A stretch of 64,000 nucleotides of DNA from Takakia lepidozioides (taxonomy: Eukaryota > Streptophyta > Takakiopsida > Takakiales > Takakiaceae): contig CM060733.1 of NCBI GenBank assembly GCA_030704615.1, positions 76,546,907 through 76,610,906 of the forward strand, written 5' to 3'. A program made the translations under genes and the position numbers. The notes under the pieces were generated by a model. It searched no databases. It saw only the letters and a list, made by a program, of their open reading frames with translations, and had not been told where the DNA came from. Below, piece by piece: positions 32,508 through 42,331 of the stretch (positions are counted from its first letter, which is position 1; each line of letters opens with the position of its first letter).

Positions 32508-32918
32508 TCAGTATTTTTTTATTATCCGTTGTGAGCATGCATTGGAAAAATTCTTGTGACGGAAATTCATCCAATATCGGATGTTACACTTGATTGCAAC
32601 GAGATCCCCTGAACGTACGGATTGTCCATCCATTTTTTGGCCATTTTCGTTAAGGACTTCTATTGTATTGTACATCCCGTCATTGTTTGTTTTGTGACGT
32701 TTGTTGTTATTGGACGTCGATCCAGAGTTGTTTGTGTTGTTTTTTAGGAGCTTTTTCGTGAAGCTCATGTTGTTTTCACCCATCCACCTCGTGTCCTCGC
32801 CTCTCCTCTTCCAATGATCGGACCATTCCGTTATTGTATTTGCGTAGTCGAACTGGAAATGGCTGTCTTCTATCAATATTGTGAAGTTTGCGTCTTTTAG
32901 TTCTTCGGCGAAAGTCAC
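32508..32918 (-). CDS. Hypothetical protein, 136 aa, unrecognised
   Basis: Minus-strand frame with protein-like composition: MTFAEELKDANFTILIEDSH, YANTITEWSDHWKRRGEDTR, an Asn/Lys-rich stretch and SGDLVAIKCNIRYWMNFRHK. The frame is open for about 15 codons upstream of the chosen Met (CKIPLPW-type residues in the neighbouring frame show the start is uncertain). The AT- and Asn-rich coding style differs from adjacent PPR DNA. The SGDLVAI segment vaguely recalls single-strand nucleic-acid-binding proteins of large DNA viruses, but I cannot assign a family. It could equally be a transposon accessory protein or a chance frame. Confidence 0.35.
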   Translation of the reverse strand: MTFAEELKDANFTILIEDSHFQFDYANTITEWSDHWKRRGEDTRWMGENNMSFTKKLLKNNTNNSGSTSNNNKRHKTNNDGMYNTIEVLNENGQKMDGQSVRSGDLVAIKCNIRYWMNFRHKNFSNACSQRIIKKY

Positions 32919-32974
32919 GAATCTGTAATTCCCGGTTTTGCCAAGGTAGGGGAATTTTGCAATACCTACGAAGA

Positions 32975-33110
32975 TACTTTGACGAGGTCATCATGGACCT
33001 CTTTCCCCTTTTCCAGGGCTCCCAGGCTTGCATACACATTGCAAATGCAACCGAACGTGATGTGGTTGGGCTTCACCCCTTCACGCATCATTTGCTCATA
33101 CGCCTGTACC
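32975..33110 (-). pseudogene. PPR module fragment
   Basis: Minus-strand match to one PPR module (MMREGVKPNHITFGCICNVC-like residues, then KGKEVHDDLVK). Only about 45 codons remain, and it is cut on both sides by unrelated sequence. Confidence 0.7.
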
Positions 33111-33189
33111 TCTGTTTACTAACTTTGAAAGTTTCGAGGTTGAACCTCACCTTGAGTTAAAATTATAGTAGTGTCAAGGCTGCCCTTCA

Positions 33190-33420
33190 CTCATCCATGT
33201 TACAAACCGGAAATGAGTTCAGGGTTTTATGCCTAACTGTTGTTTGGACATTCTGCATTCTTCCAACATGGCCTTGGACACATCAGCTTTCCAAGTTAAC
33301 TTTCAAGTCAACTTCATTTTAGTAGGGTCAGTTCCTCTTGCCTAATATTCAGGCACTTGAAATCTCCTCTTCCCGTTCTGCCAGGACTTCACCTGTTGGA
33401 CTGGATGTTGGCAGATCCAC
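33190..33420 (-). mobile_element. Degenerate LINE fragment
   Basis: Two short stretches parallel LINE copy 2 on the same strand: GGAAATGAGTTCAGGGTTTT with TGCCTAAC (compare ~35905-35940), and TTCTGCCAGGACTTCACCTG (compare ~36070). Strongly diverged. It lies between two PPR fragments. Confidence 0.45.
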
Positions 33421-33868
33421 TACTTTCGTCTCCAGACACAAAACTAATGGCCAGCTTCTCACTGTGGTGGCAAACAGAAAATTCCTTTTCTGTTTTTCTA
33501 CAGCGACCTGGCTCATTTCTAACTCCTCTAACCTTCATCATTCTTCTCACCTTTGCAGTATTATCCCAATTACCAGCTGCAGCATAGATGGTTGATAGCA
33601 ACAACATCCAAAATCCAAGAGTATCACATTCCTGTTGGCTGAGGTAGAGGCATACACCTGAATGCCAAGCACCTGTTGCTTGTGCCCTAAGTCCAGCAGC
33701 AGATCTCGCAACTTCTGCTCTGACATACGTTTCTGAATCTGCTGAAATGCCTCCTTGGTTTAAAGTCTGTGGAAGAAGAGGAGGGTACATGAAAGGGTGC
33801 ATGACTTGCCTGCGGATGCTGTCAACCTTCACTCCTATTCCAAGAGGAGCTTCTTTTTCCCCACACAT
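33389..33868 (-). pseudogene. PPR C-terminal fragment with E and DYW-like residues
   Basis: A minus-strand frame of 159 codons. It starts with the leader-like MCGEKEAPLGIGVKVDSIRR, passes LPQTLNQGGISADSETYV, then jumps to the E region (LLSTIYAAAGNWDNTAKVRR, MMKVRGVRNEPGR) and to CHHSEKLAISF. The HSEKLA motif is the hallmark of the zinc-binding site of DYW cytidine-deaminase domains, so a DYW-class PPR gene contributed this piece. The PPR repeats that should lie between leader and E motif are missing, which looks like an internal deletion. Confidence 0.7.
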
Positions 33869-34046
33869 ATGCAGCCATCACAGCCTCCAAGAATCTGCTG
33901 AAATGCCTCCTTGGTTTAAAGTCTGTGGAAGAAGAGGAGGGTACATGAAAGGGTGCATGACTTGCCTGCGGATGTTGTCAACCTTCACTCCTGTTCCAGG
34001 AGGAGCTTCTTTTTCCCCACACATATGCAGCCATCATAGCCTCCAA
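33735..34046. repeat. 156-bp tandem duplication in PPR leader
   Basis: GAATCTGCTGAAATGCCTCC occurs at 33735 and 33891, and the intervening 156 bp are repeated almost base for base. The first copy joins the PPR fragment and the second joins the leader, so the duplication lies exactly at the junction. Confidence 0.85.
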
Positions 34047-34185
34047 ACTGTCGGTGGTACCCTTGCCTGCTGTATCCATGAACCTTCTGATTGATTTTTG
34101 GACAGTAGAGAAAGTAAACTTAGAAGAATGGAGGCTATAAATTCCACAGTTCCTATGCTCAATTGCGCCTGCTACTCTCTGTAAT

Positions 34186-35104
34186 CTAACAGACATTCAT
34201 CTTCTTGCCTCGATTGTCCCACCATTGACTGGGGTCAGAAAAGTATTCATTCCACAGCTTCTCCTCGTCTATGTTACCTGTTTCGGGATACTTTCTTGCT
34301 GTCACATTGGCAGTATCAATCCCACACGCATGTTGTGCATATCCTGCAATCATAGCACTCCATGATACCACATTTTGTTCAGCCATCCTGACGAACACTC
34401 CCTTTGCATCTTCAGTGCTTCCGCCTTTGGCATACATGTCAATGAGGGCATTGTTTAGAATGACATCTGGTACAATTCCAGCTTTGACGATATCACCATG
34501 GACCTCTTTGCCCTTTTCCAGGCTTGCACACACATTGAAAATGGAAATGAATGTGACCTGGTCTGGGTTCAACCCTTCCTGAATCATTTGCTCATAGGTC
34601 TCCAAAGCCTTCATCCCGCACCCACGCTGAGCATATCCAGTGATCATTGCGTTCCACGAGATCACATCTCGTTCAGCCATCATTATATTCCACGTGATCA
34701 CACCTTGTTCAGGCATTTTGTTGAACACTCAGTGTGCATCCACAATACTCCCACACTTCACATACATGTTAACAAGGGTGTTGCATAGAAAAACGTTGGG
34801 CTTGAATCCACTTTGGATAATGTGAGCATGCACCTGTTTTCCGGCTTCTAGGCCTTTCATCTTGATGCACTTATGCAAGAGACAGACATAAGTATCTAAA
34901 TCTGCTGAATTTGCTGAAACCCTTCAAAATCTGTAGAGCCTCTTTCAGTTGCCATGCCTCACATAGCATCCTCACGTGCCCAGAAGTGCCAGAAGCGGTA
35001 TTGTGGACTCCCTCTCTTGGTCCTCCCTTGGAAGCTGTGGCCATGGTGGAGCACCTGATTTCAAATATGCCGCTGCCGCTGTTTCCAGTTGACCATCTAC
35101 CCAT
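34186..35104 (-). pseudogene. PPR pseudogene, minus strand, N-terminal part
   Basis: The frame 35104-34871 gives the leader (GRWSTGNSGSGIFEIRCSTM, then HVRMLCEAWQLKEALQILK). A stretch with KQVHAHIIQSGFKPNVFLCN-type residues follows. Then 34728-34186 encodes [40 protein letters not shown] and [18 protein letters not shown], ending with EEKLWNEYFSDPSQWWDNRG. The last motif resembles the PDF motif of OSB proteins. Frames break at ~34870 and ~34735. It is separated from its C-terminal half by the leader duplication. Confidence 0.75.
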
Positions 35105-35342
35105 GCAGGTTTCCTGTAGCTATCAATCCATAGGGAATCATGGGCACTATTGTGCCTGATATCCATCCCTCTTGGATGAATCTGGACCCACACTCTATCC
35201 CTGCTCTCCTTTAGCTATCCCTTACTCAGCACCATTAATGCATAGACCTTGCCCTTGCTGCTAGAAGCTGACAATGACAGCTGAATTTTTTCTAGCAAAC
35301 ACCCAAACCCTACTGATCACACACTAGCTCCTACTCTGAATT
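35105..35342 (-). other. PPR leader, non-coding
   Basis: Contains GATGAATCTGGACCCACACT and CTCTATCCCTGCTC, shared with 21.4-22.0 kb and inverted at 12.26 kb. It lies between the PPR N-terminus and the LINE 3' end. Confidence 0.5.
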
Positions 35343-35382
35343 GGTCCCAAGACTTTAAAAATGTGCTGGGGAGAGATTGTAC

Positions 35383-36153
35383 TCATAAGACGTTGTTTGC
35401 CGTAGCCTTGTGGCCATTGACCCCGCGCCCAATTTGAGCGGGAACAAAAGGGACAGAACCTACCTCTGTCAGGGGCTGACGTTGGTAGTAAGACTTACCT
35501 CCATATAAAGAATTAATCCGGGTTTTCCAGATATCCTCTAGAAATCCCTTCACACAAGCATCAATCTGCTGTGTGTGACTTGCCCAAAAACTAGACCTCA
35601 GGAGGGCTTGGGCTTTTGGCTCAGCCTCGAGACTTTCAAAGTTGGTAAACAGGGGTACAGGCACAATTCCCTTAATAGATTTGAAGAGAGCGTCTCTTTG
35701 GTGAGAGAACCCCGGACAGTGTATCAGAAAATGAATACTGTCTTCAGATTGCCCACACAACGGGCAATTGCACTCTCCCTTTCCTCTCTGCTTCAGTTTG
35801 TTGTTCAAAGGTAGGCTTCCTGTCCTGAGTTTAAATTGCAGTCTAGTGCCGAGAGTGGGTAGACCCTTGAGGTCATCCAAGATGTCCTCCCCCATGTCAC
35901 AGACTGGAAACAAGTTCAGGGAAGTTTTCTGCCTAACTTCATTTTCATCAGACAATCTCATGGCAACAGACATGGCTGAGGACACTACAGCCTCTAAGTC
36001 AGATTTATCCAGCAGGGTCAAGACTTGCGGATCCAGGTCCAGGTCCTTGAGGATCTCTTCTACTCTCTTCTGCCAGGACTTAGCCTGTTTGACAGGGCGG
36101 TCCTGTTTCCAAGATATAGAGTCGATTAACTTAGGATATCTGGTGTTGGGCAT
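35383..36153 (-). pseudogene. LINE ORF2 C-terminal domain with zinc knuckle
   Basis: An open stretch of 256 codons with GTRLQFKLRTGSLPLNNKLK, then CNCPLCGQSEDSIHFLIHCP, a zf-RVT-type zinc knuckle (CxxC...H...C) typical of the C-terminus of plant LINE ORF2. It ends WASHTQQIDACVKGFLED and so on to ANNVL. It is separated from the RT domain by stops near 36153-36181. A fragment of this end also occurs at 12775-12965. Confidence 0.8.
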
Positions 36154-36546
36154 ATGTTGCAGCTGACCCCACCATCTGACCTAGAATTCATCTCGTCGGG
36201 AGCTTAAGGACGGAATGCCAAACTCACCCCGAACAGCCACATTGGCTGTTTTGGAGCATGCTGACATACACTCCTTAAGCACCCCCACTTGAATGGATTC
36301 TAGAGACTTAGCCTGGTTGGAGTTATCAACCCATATAGCAGATCCGTACTCCAAGGCAGGTCTAATAATGCGACAAAGCATGGTTTTCTTAACCTCAGAG
36401 TTGACCCCTCTGCAGTGGAAAAATTTAGTGAGCCCCAGAGCTTTGCCCTTGCCAGTTTGAACAACTTTCCGGATATGTGCATCCCAATTACAATTGGAGG
36501 AGAACTCAACGCCCAGGTAAGTGTAGGAAGGGAGGACCGGGATCTC

Positions 36547-39053
36547 TTAGCTACCCCACTGCCACTTAAGATCACTTCCTCCCTCTCCTCTGTCGTTGAA
36601 TGCTACCACTGCACATTTGCTGACATTAGCCTCTAGCCCCCAAAGATCAAAGTATCTCTTCGCGCAATCAATCAACTCCTGGAGATTGGTTGGAGTCTCC
36701 CCTATGCCTGCGAAGTCATCCGCAAACATAAGGGCTGGTATGGTGGTATCACCCACCCTTAACCCAAATCCCTCACTTTCCACATCCTCGAGGAGTTGAT
36801 TGATGAAAACATTGAAGAGCAGAGGGGAGAGAGTACATCCTTGAGCTACACCTTGGTCTATGTCAAAGAAGTTGGACTTCTGTCCGTTAACAGGGACACA
36901 GCTTTTGGTGTGAGCATACAAGTTGTGGACAACTCTCCACATCTTTCCCTTGATCCCACAAGACCAGAGGCGGAACCATAGGCCATCTCTCCACACTGTG
37001 TCATAAGCCTTTTTGACATCCAGGAAAAAAACTTAAGTGGGTTTCCCTTCTTTTTTCCTTCCCTGGATAATCTGGCTTAGAGTGAAGATATGATCCACAC
37101 AGCCCCTGTTTCGCCGAAAGCCAGCTTGGCCTTCGTGGAAACAACCTCTAGACTCCAGATCAACCTCGAGACGAGTACTTATAACTCTGCAGAATGTCTT
37201 GCCAACAGCATTGAGGAGCGTGATGCCACGTAGTTCCCCGGTTCTTCTCTGTCACCCTTCTTGTATAGATTGACAATGACCCCCTGTCGCCAGCGAAAGG
37301 GGATCATTTCAGTCTTCCAGATAAGGTTAAAGAGGAGAACTAGGGCCTCTATCATGGGATCGCCACCGTGCTTAATAAGCTCGTTGACAATACCATCAGG
37401 TCCACCAGCTTTATATCCATTTAAATGTTCAATTGCTTCCACAATCTCAGAAGAACTAATGGGAGCATTATAAGCCATTGAAATATACTCCAGTTCATCA
37501 GGGCTGTTTTGAATCATAGGAACGGTCCAACTTTGTCCCCATTCAGCAGAAGACCCCTCACTGTTAGACCTAGAAGTTCTGCCAAGGATACTGTAGTGAG
37601 TTTCAAAGGTTTTGACAATGTCAACCGATGAAGTCACCACGACACCTTTAGTAGTCTTCAGCGCTTGTACTTGCTGACCGTTTTTCGGCTTGTACAAACG
37701 TTGAAGGGCCAACCAGAATTTCTTGTCATTACCACCATGGTGGTTTGAGTTTATTTCACTGTATAACTTGTCCCAGTATAATTTCTTCTGAGACCTAACA
37801 AGCTGATTGATATCTTTACGGAGCTGGTAGTACCTCGCCCACAATTCTCTGTTGGTTTCCAAATTGCAGCACTCTTTATAGAGGGCTCGTCTCTCAGCTA
37901 TCTTGAGTTTGATCTCATTGGTCCACCAATTAACTGCTCTACCGCAGACAATTAGTTTCCTCCCAATGATCTTGTCAGCCACGGAGGAAACGAAACTCTC
38001 CCAAGAGTCCACTGCTCTTTCGACTTCATTTCTTGCGTTAACAGAGCGTGACTGAAGTTCTTGGAGCGATTGGACAAAATGAGGGAGAGCCTTTTGCAAG
38101 GCCTGGACGTACTCAGCCTTGACCTCCTCATTGTGGAATTCTTCTATGCGCTTCCGAATCGAACGTTTCACAGATCTCTTGGTGGTGGGAAAACACCTTT
38201 TGATCTCAGTCCAAACCAGGAAGTGGTCAGAGGTACCAATATCAGTTTTGTTGATCAACACATTGGCACACTGGGGGAACAAAATTTTGTCCATTATGAT
38301 ATAGTCCACAATGGAACGTTCCCCAGTTTGGGATTTCTCACGAGTCCATTGCACTTGGTCACCACTTGTCCTGTTATTCAAGGTCAAAAGCTGAAGCTCT
38401 TCTAGACAGTTAATTAACCGTCTGCCATTAGAATTCAGCTCGTCCTCACCAAAAGGTCCAATGATATCGTCCTGATGGATCCCTTTGCAACCCGGGCATT
38501 GAAGTCCCCCAATAGTACCACCTGACCTTTGGCAAGGAACAAAGACAAAGAATCCGACCCCTTTTTGACCGCGTTTGGCAGAGGCTGCCTTGAGAGTACA
38601 CATCTTACCTGCCCATTTATAACCAATGACATCTCCAACCAGTTTATTCGACGTTTCCCATGTTTCTTGCCCAGCACAGATATGAATATCATTAGTCCGA
38701 AGAACTTGTCCCACTTCAAGTTGTTTCCTTTGGTTGGTCAACCCTGAGAAGTTGAAAGTGGCCAGCCGCAAGCCAGCCCTTTGCGTGTGAATTGTTTGTC
38801 GTCTAGGTAGCTTGTGATTGCTCCTGGACGGCCAACCGTTCTGCAAAGGGTTGACAGTTACCCCATGTGTAGATTTTGCTCGTCTTGTGTAAACTTTGAG
38901 AATTGGTAAACCATTCAGGGTACCAAATCTTTCAGTTACAGGACGCACAGGCTCCGCACACATAGGGGCAGATTGTCCGTCAGACTGCTTGGGGACAATT
39001 ACCCCGTGTATAGATTTTGCTCGTCTTGTAGACTTTGAGGATTGGTAAACCAT
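36547..39053 (-). pseudogene. LINE ORF2: endonuclease and reverse transcriptase
   Basis: A 624-codon frame (39053-37179) runs from the repeated linker through the endonuclease (AGLRLATFNFSGLTNQRK, ICAGQETWE, TSDHFLVW) to GVIVNLYKKGDREEPGNY. A deletion of ~190 bp relative to copy 1 puts the GDFNAR motif out of frame; a second indel restores the frame before GIHQDD. So the endonuclease lacks its catalytic Asp/Asn. Reverse transcription motifs continue in 36996-36547 (GVAQGCTLSPLLFNVFINQL, FADDFAG) after the same one-base loss seen in copy 1. Non-functional. Confidence 0.85.
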
Positions 39054-39644
39054 TTAGAGTACCAAATCCTTCAGTTACACGACGTTCAGGCTCTGCACAC
39101 TTAGGGACAGACTGTCCATCTGACGGCTTGGAGACAATTACCCCGTGTATAGAATTTGTTCGTCTTGTGTAAACCTTGAGGATTGGTAAGCCATTCAGAG
39201 TACCAAATCCTTCAGATTCAGGACGTTCAGGTTCCGTACACTTAGGGGCATCTTGTCTTTCTGGCTGTTTGGATTCAACCTCATCCAGAGCATCAAACCG
39301 ATTAGAAACTCTCAAGTTGAAGTTGTTGCCCTTGGTTGTCTTCCTAGAGCGCCCGTTTGAATCACCAATGTCTAAGACCGTTCTCCAGCCAGTCAAAGGG
39401 ACGAAACTTCTTTGAGATTGAATTGATGCGGGACTCTATTAGAAGCACTTTTGGTCATTGCAACCTTCAACGTACCCCTGTTATCAAGTCTCGAGATGGT
39501 ACCATTAGCCATGAAATCCAAGCCTAAGCTAGAGCATGTAGTTTTAAAGGACACATCGTCCATCCTGGGATTCACCCCAAAAACTACACATGAAGCCCTA
39601 GATTTGGCATAAGTAACCAATTCCCAGGGATCACCCTGAGGCAT
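38980..39644 (-). pseudogene. LINE ORF1-like region with 47-residue protein repeats
   Basis: Frames 39644-39393 and 39396-38980. The first reads MPQGDPWELVTYAKSRASCV and continues to SRLDNRGTLKVAMT. The second ends in repeats of FGTLNGLPILKVYTRR plus a spacer with SDGQSVPKCAEPERRVTEG. Repeat units start near 39215, 39070 and 38935, a period of about 141 bp. The function is unknown; ORF1 products of LINEs usually bind the element's RNA. Confidence 0.65.
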
Positions 39645-41452
39645 ACATGTCCAGGAGGGTATTGTTCAGAATGACATCTAGTACAATCCCAGCTTTGATG
39701 ATGTCACCATGGACCTTCCTACCCTTTTCCAGGGTTGCCAGGCCCGCACACGCATTGCAAACACAAACAAATGTGACCCGGTTGGGCTTCACACCTTCCT
39801 GCATCATTTGCTCATAAGTCTCCAAAGCCTCCATCCCACACCCATGCTGCACATATCCTGCAATCATCGAACTCCATGACACTACATCTCGTTCAGCCAT
39901 ATTGTCAAACTCTCCCTTTGCACCTCTGATGTTGCTGCATTTGGCATACATGTCCACAAGGGTATTGTTCAGAATCAGATCTGGTACGATTCCAGCTTTG
40001 ATGATGTCTTCATGGACCTCTTTGCCTTTTTCCAGTGCTGACAGGCTCGCGCATGCATTGCAAATGCAAGTGAATGTGACCCGGTTGGGCTTCACCCCTT
40101 CCTGCATCATTTGCTCATAGGTCTCCAAACCCTCCAGCTCATATCCATGCTGGGCATATCCTGCAATCATTATATTCCAGGACACTACATCCCGTTCAGC
40201 CATATTCTCGAACACTCCCTTTGCATCTCCACATTTGGCATACATGTCCATGAGGGCAGTGTTCAGAATGACATCTGATACAATTCCAGCTTTGATAATC
40301 TCACCATGGACCTCTTTGCCCTTTTCCAGGGCTGCCAGGCTCACACATGCATTGCAAATACAAACAAATGTGGCCCGGTTGGGCTTCACCCTTCCTGCAT
40401 CATTTGCTCATAGGTCTCCAAAGCCTCCATGCCACACCCATGCTGCACATATCCTGCAATCATCGCATTCCAGGACACCACGTCTCATTCGGTCATATTT
40501 TTGAACGTTCCTTTGCATCTTCGATGCTGCCACATTGGGCATACATGTCCACGAGGGTAGTGTTCAGAATGACATCTGGTACAAGTCCAGCTTTGATTAC
40601 ATCACCATGGACCTCTTTGCCCTTTTCCAGGGCTGCCAGGCTCACACACGCATTGCAGACACACACAAATGTGATCCGGTTGGGCTTCACTCCTTCCTGC
40701 ATCATTTGCTCATAGGTCTCCAAAGCCTCTATGCCACACCCATGCCTGACATATCCTGCGATTATTGCATTCCAGGACACCACATCCTGTGCAGCCATAT
40801 TGTCGAACACCCCCTTTGCATCTTTGATGCTGCCGCATTTGTCATACATTCCCATGAGGGTTTTGTTCAGAATGACACCTGGTACAATTCCAGCTTTGAT
40901 GATGTCACCATGGATCTCTTTGCCATTTTCCAGGGCTGCCAGGCTTGCACATGCATTGCAAACGCAAACGAATGTGACCCGGTTGGGCGTCACCCCTTCC
41001 TGCATCATTTGCTCATATGTCTCCAAGGCATTCTTACCACACCCATACTTGGTAAATCCTACCATCATTGTATTCCATGTGAACAAACCTCGTTCAGGCA
41101 TTTTGTTGAACACTTGGTGTGCAGCCATGATGCTCCCGCATTAAACATACATGTTCACAAGGGTGTTCTGTAGAAAAACATTTGGTTTGAATCCACTTTG
41201 GGTAATGTGAGAGTGCACCTGCTTTCCCATTTCCAGGCCTTTCATCTTGACGCACGCATGCAAGAGACAGACACAAGTATCTGTACCTGCTGAAATGCTT
41301 CCTTGGTTCAAAATTTGAAGAGCCTCTTTCAGTTTCCCTGCCTCACATAGTGTCCTCATATACCCGGAATTTCCAGAAGAGGTCCTGTGGACTCCCTCTC
41401 TTGGTCCTCTTTTGGAGGTTGTGGTCATTGTGAGAGTGCCTGATTTTATCAA
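39631..41452 (-). pseudogene. PLS-type PPR protein, pseudogene (block B), best copy
   Basis: The least damaged PPR array here. Frames are 41452-41141 (leader plus EMGKQVHSHITQSGFKPNVF), 41128-40493 and 40389-39631 (252 codons). The first two are in one frame, separated only by a TAA in place of Lys at MYV-CGSI. A one-base loss in GATGCAAAGGAACGTTC (~40520) causes the next shift. Modules alternate [54 protein letters not shown] and LVDMYAQCGSIEDAK. The final module runs straight into the LINE initiator, so no E/DYW region follows. The start Met at 41452 is chosen because copy 1 has the same context. Confidence 0.85.
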
Positions 41453-42153
41453 TTGTGCCCCTGCTGCTGCTTGCAGTTGACCATCTAATCATGCAGGTTT
41501 CTTGTAGCTATCAATAAGACGACCTCCCAAAACCAAGAAGACCCTCCCAAGTACCTTGTAAACACCAAGAAAAACCCTTGCGCAATGCAATTTCATGGCC
41601 TGTTTAGGAACAACAACCTATGATACAGACAGGGACAGCCACTTTTGCAGAACAGAAAACCTTCTTCACATCATGTAAGAAGAAAGAGAGGCGTCCTAGG
41701 GGTAAACCCTCTAAACCTTGATATGTAGGTTGTCCCACCATTGTGAAGGATAAATATGCTCACCTTTTTCCCTGGGATTCTCACTGGAGAACGCTCTCCT
41801 GGATGCGCCGTTTGAAGAAATGCCCTCCGCACAGTCGAGCTCTGCCAAACCTATCTAAACCTATTCTAAATGCCAGGCCTTATCAACCTATGTAGCCATT
41901 GCGCTCGCGCTCTCTCTCTCTCTCCTTTGAACATTAAACAGAAGCAGGGAGGAAAAGGGTCAGTCTCGACGAAGTACCGTTCAAGAAGTTATTTTCGGAT
42001 TTTTCGGGCAATCCGGGCAGATAGAAAGAAATTGACGACGTACGAAACGTGGCGACGACAGGTGGCTACGACACGTGGCAACGATGATGTGGCACTATGG
42101 CACCCTATTCCTGCTCTATGCTAAACTAGCTCTCGACCTTCGGTTGTCGCTAG
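41453..42153. other. PPR-block flank, non-coding
   Basis: Counterpart of 9968-10645: (CT)n near 41908 and the repeated ACGTGGC phrases near 42048-42080, ending in CTCGACCTTCGGTTGTCGCT at the CTAG terminus. Likely upstream region of the minus-strand PPR frame. Confidence 0.5.
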
Positions 42154-42331
42154 AATCTAAGGTGGACCCCACATACCCCATCTAAAAGTAAGATCCGGAC
42201 CTGACCTGCTACATTGGCCTGCCGGTAGGGGTTAACGGGTTCTGGACCCGGCAGGCGGGTCCGGGTGCAGGTAACCTGGATCCTAACCCACCCGCCTTCA
42301 AAACCCAGATCCGCACAACACTGGTTCACAC

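Larger units (their letters stand above)
35343..39644 (-). mobile_element. LINE non-LTR retrotransposon, copy 2, near full length
   Basis: Minus-strand element with, in order, a short ORF1-like region (39644-39053), a tandemly repeated linker, endonuclease (to ~38060), reverse transcriptase (to ~36550), connection segment (36575-36181) and a C-terminal zinc-knuckle domain (36153-35383). Its 5' end is fused directly to the PPR pseudogene, whose last codons overlap the LINE initiator at 39631-39644. No poly(A) or target duplication was recognised. Frames are broken in several places. Confidence 0.9.
39525..42153. repeat. Segmental duplication, right copy (with 7967-10645)
   Basis: Direct copy of 7967-10645, sharing the PPR frame, LINE 5' piece and non-coding tail up to the CTAG at 42153. 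Beyond both ends the two loci diverge abruptly. Confidence 0.9.
31715..42323. mobile_element. 10.6-kb unit with hAT-like termini and 8-bp duplication
   Basis: The left end begins CAGTGTTGTGC at 31715 and the right end finishes GCACAACACTG at 42323, an 11-bp perfect inverted repeat. The bases just outside are GTTCACAC at 31707-31714 and GTTCACAC at 42324-42331, a perfect 8-bp direct duplication. An 8-bp duplication and CAGTG-type termini are characteristic of hAT elements. CCGGGT-rich sequence lies inside both ends (31745-31905 and 42190-42300). No hAT transposase is visible inside; the interior holds PPR sequences, a LINE and a SINE-like sequence. Either a hAT-like element carries this cargo, or a small hAT-type MITE was later split by insertion of the PPR block. 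Confidence 0.8.
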
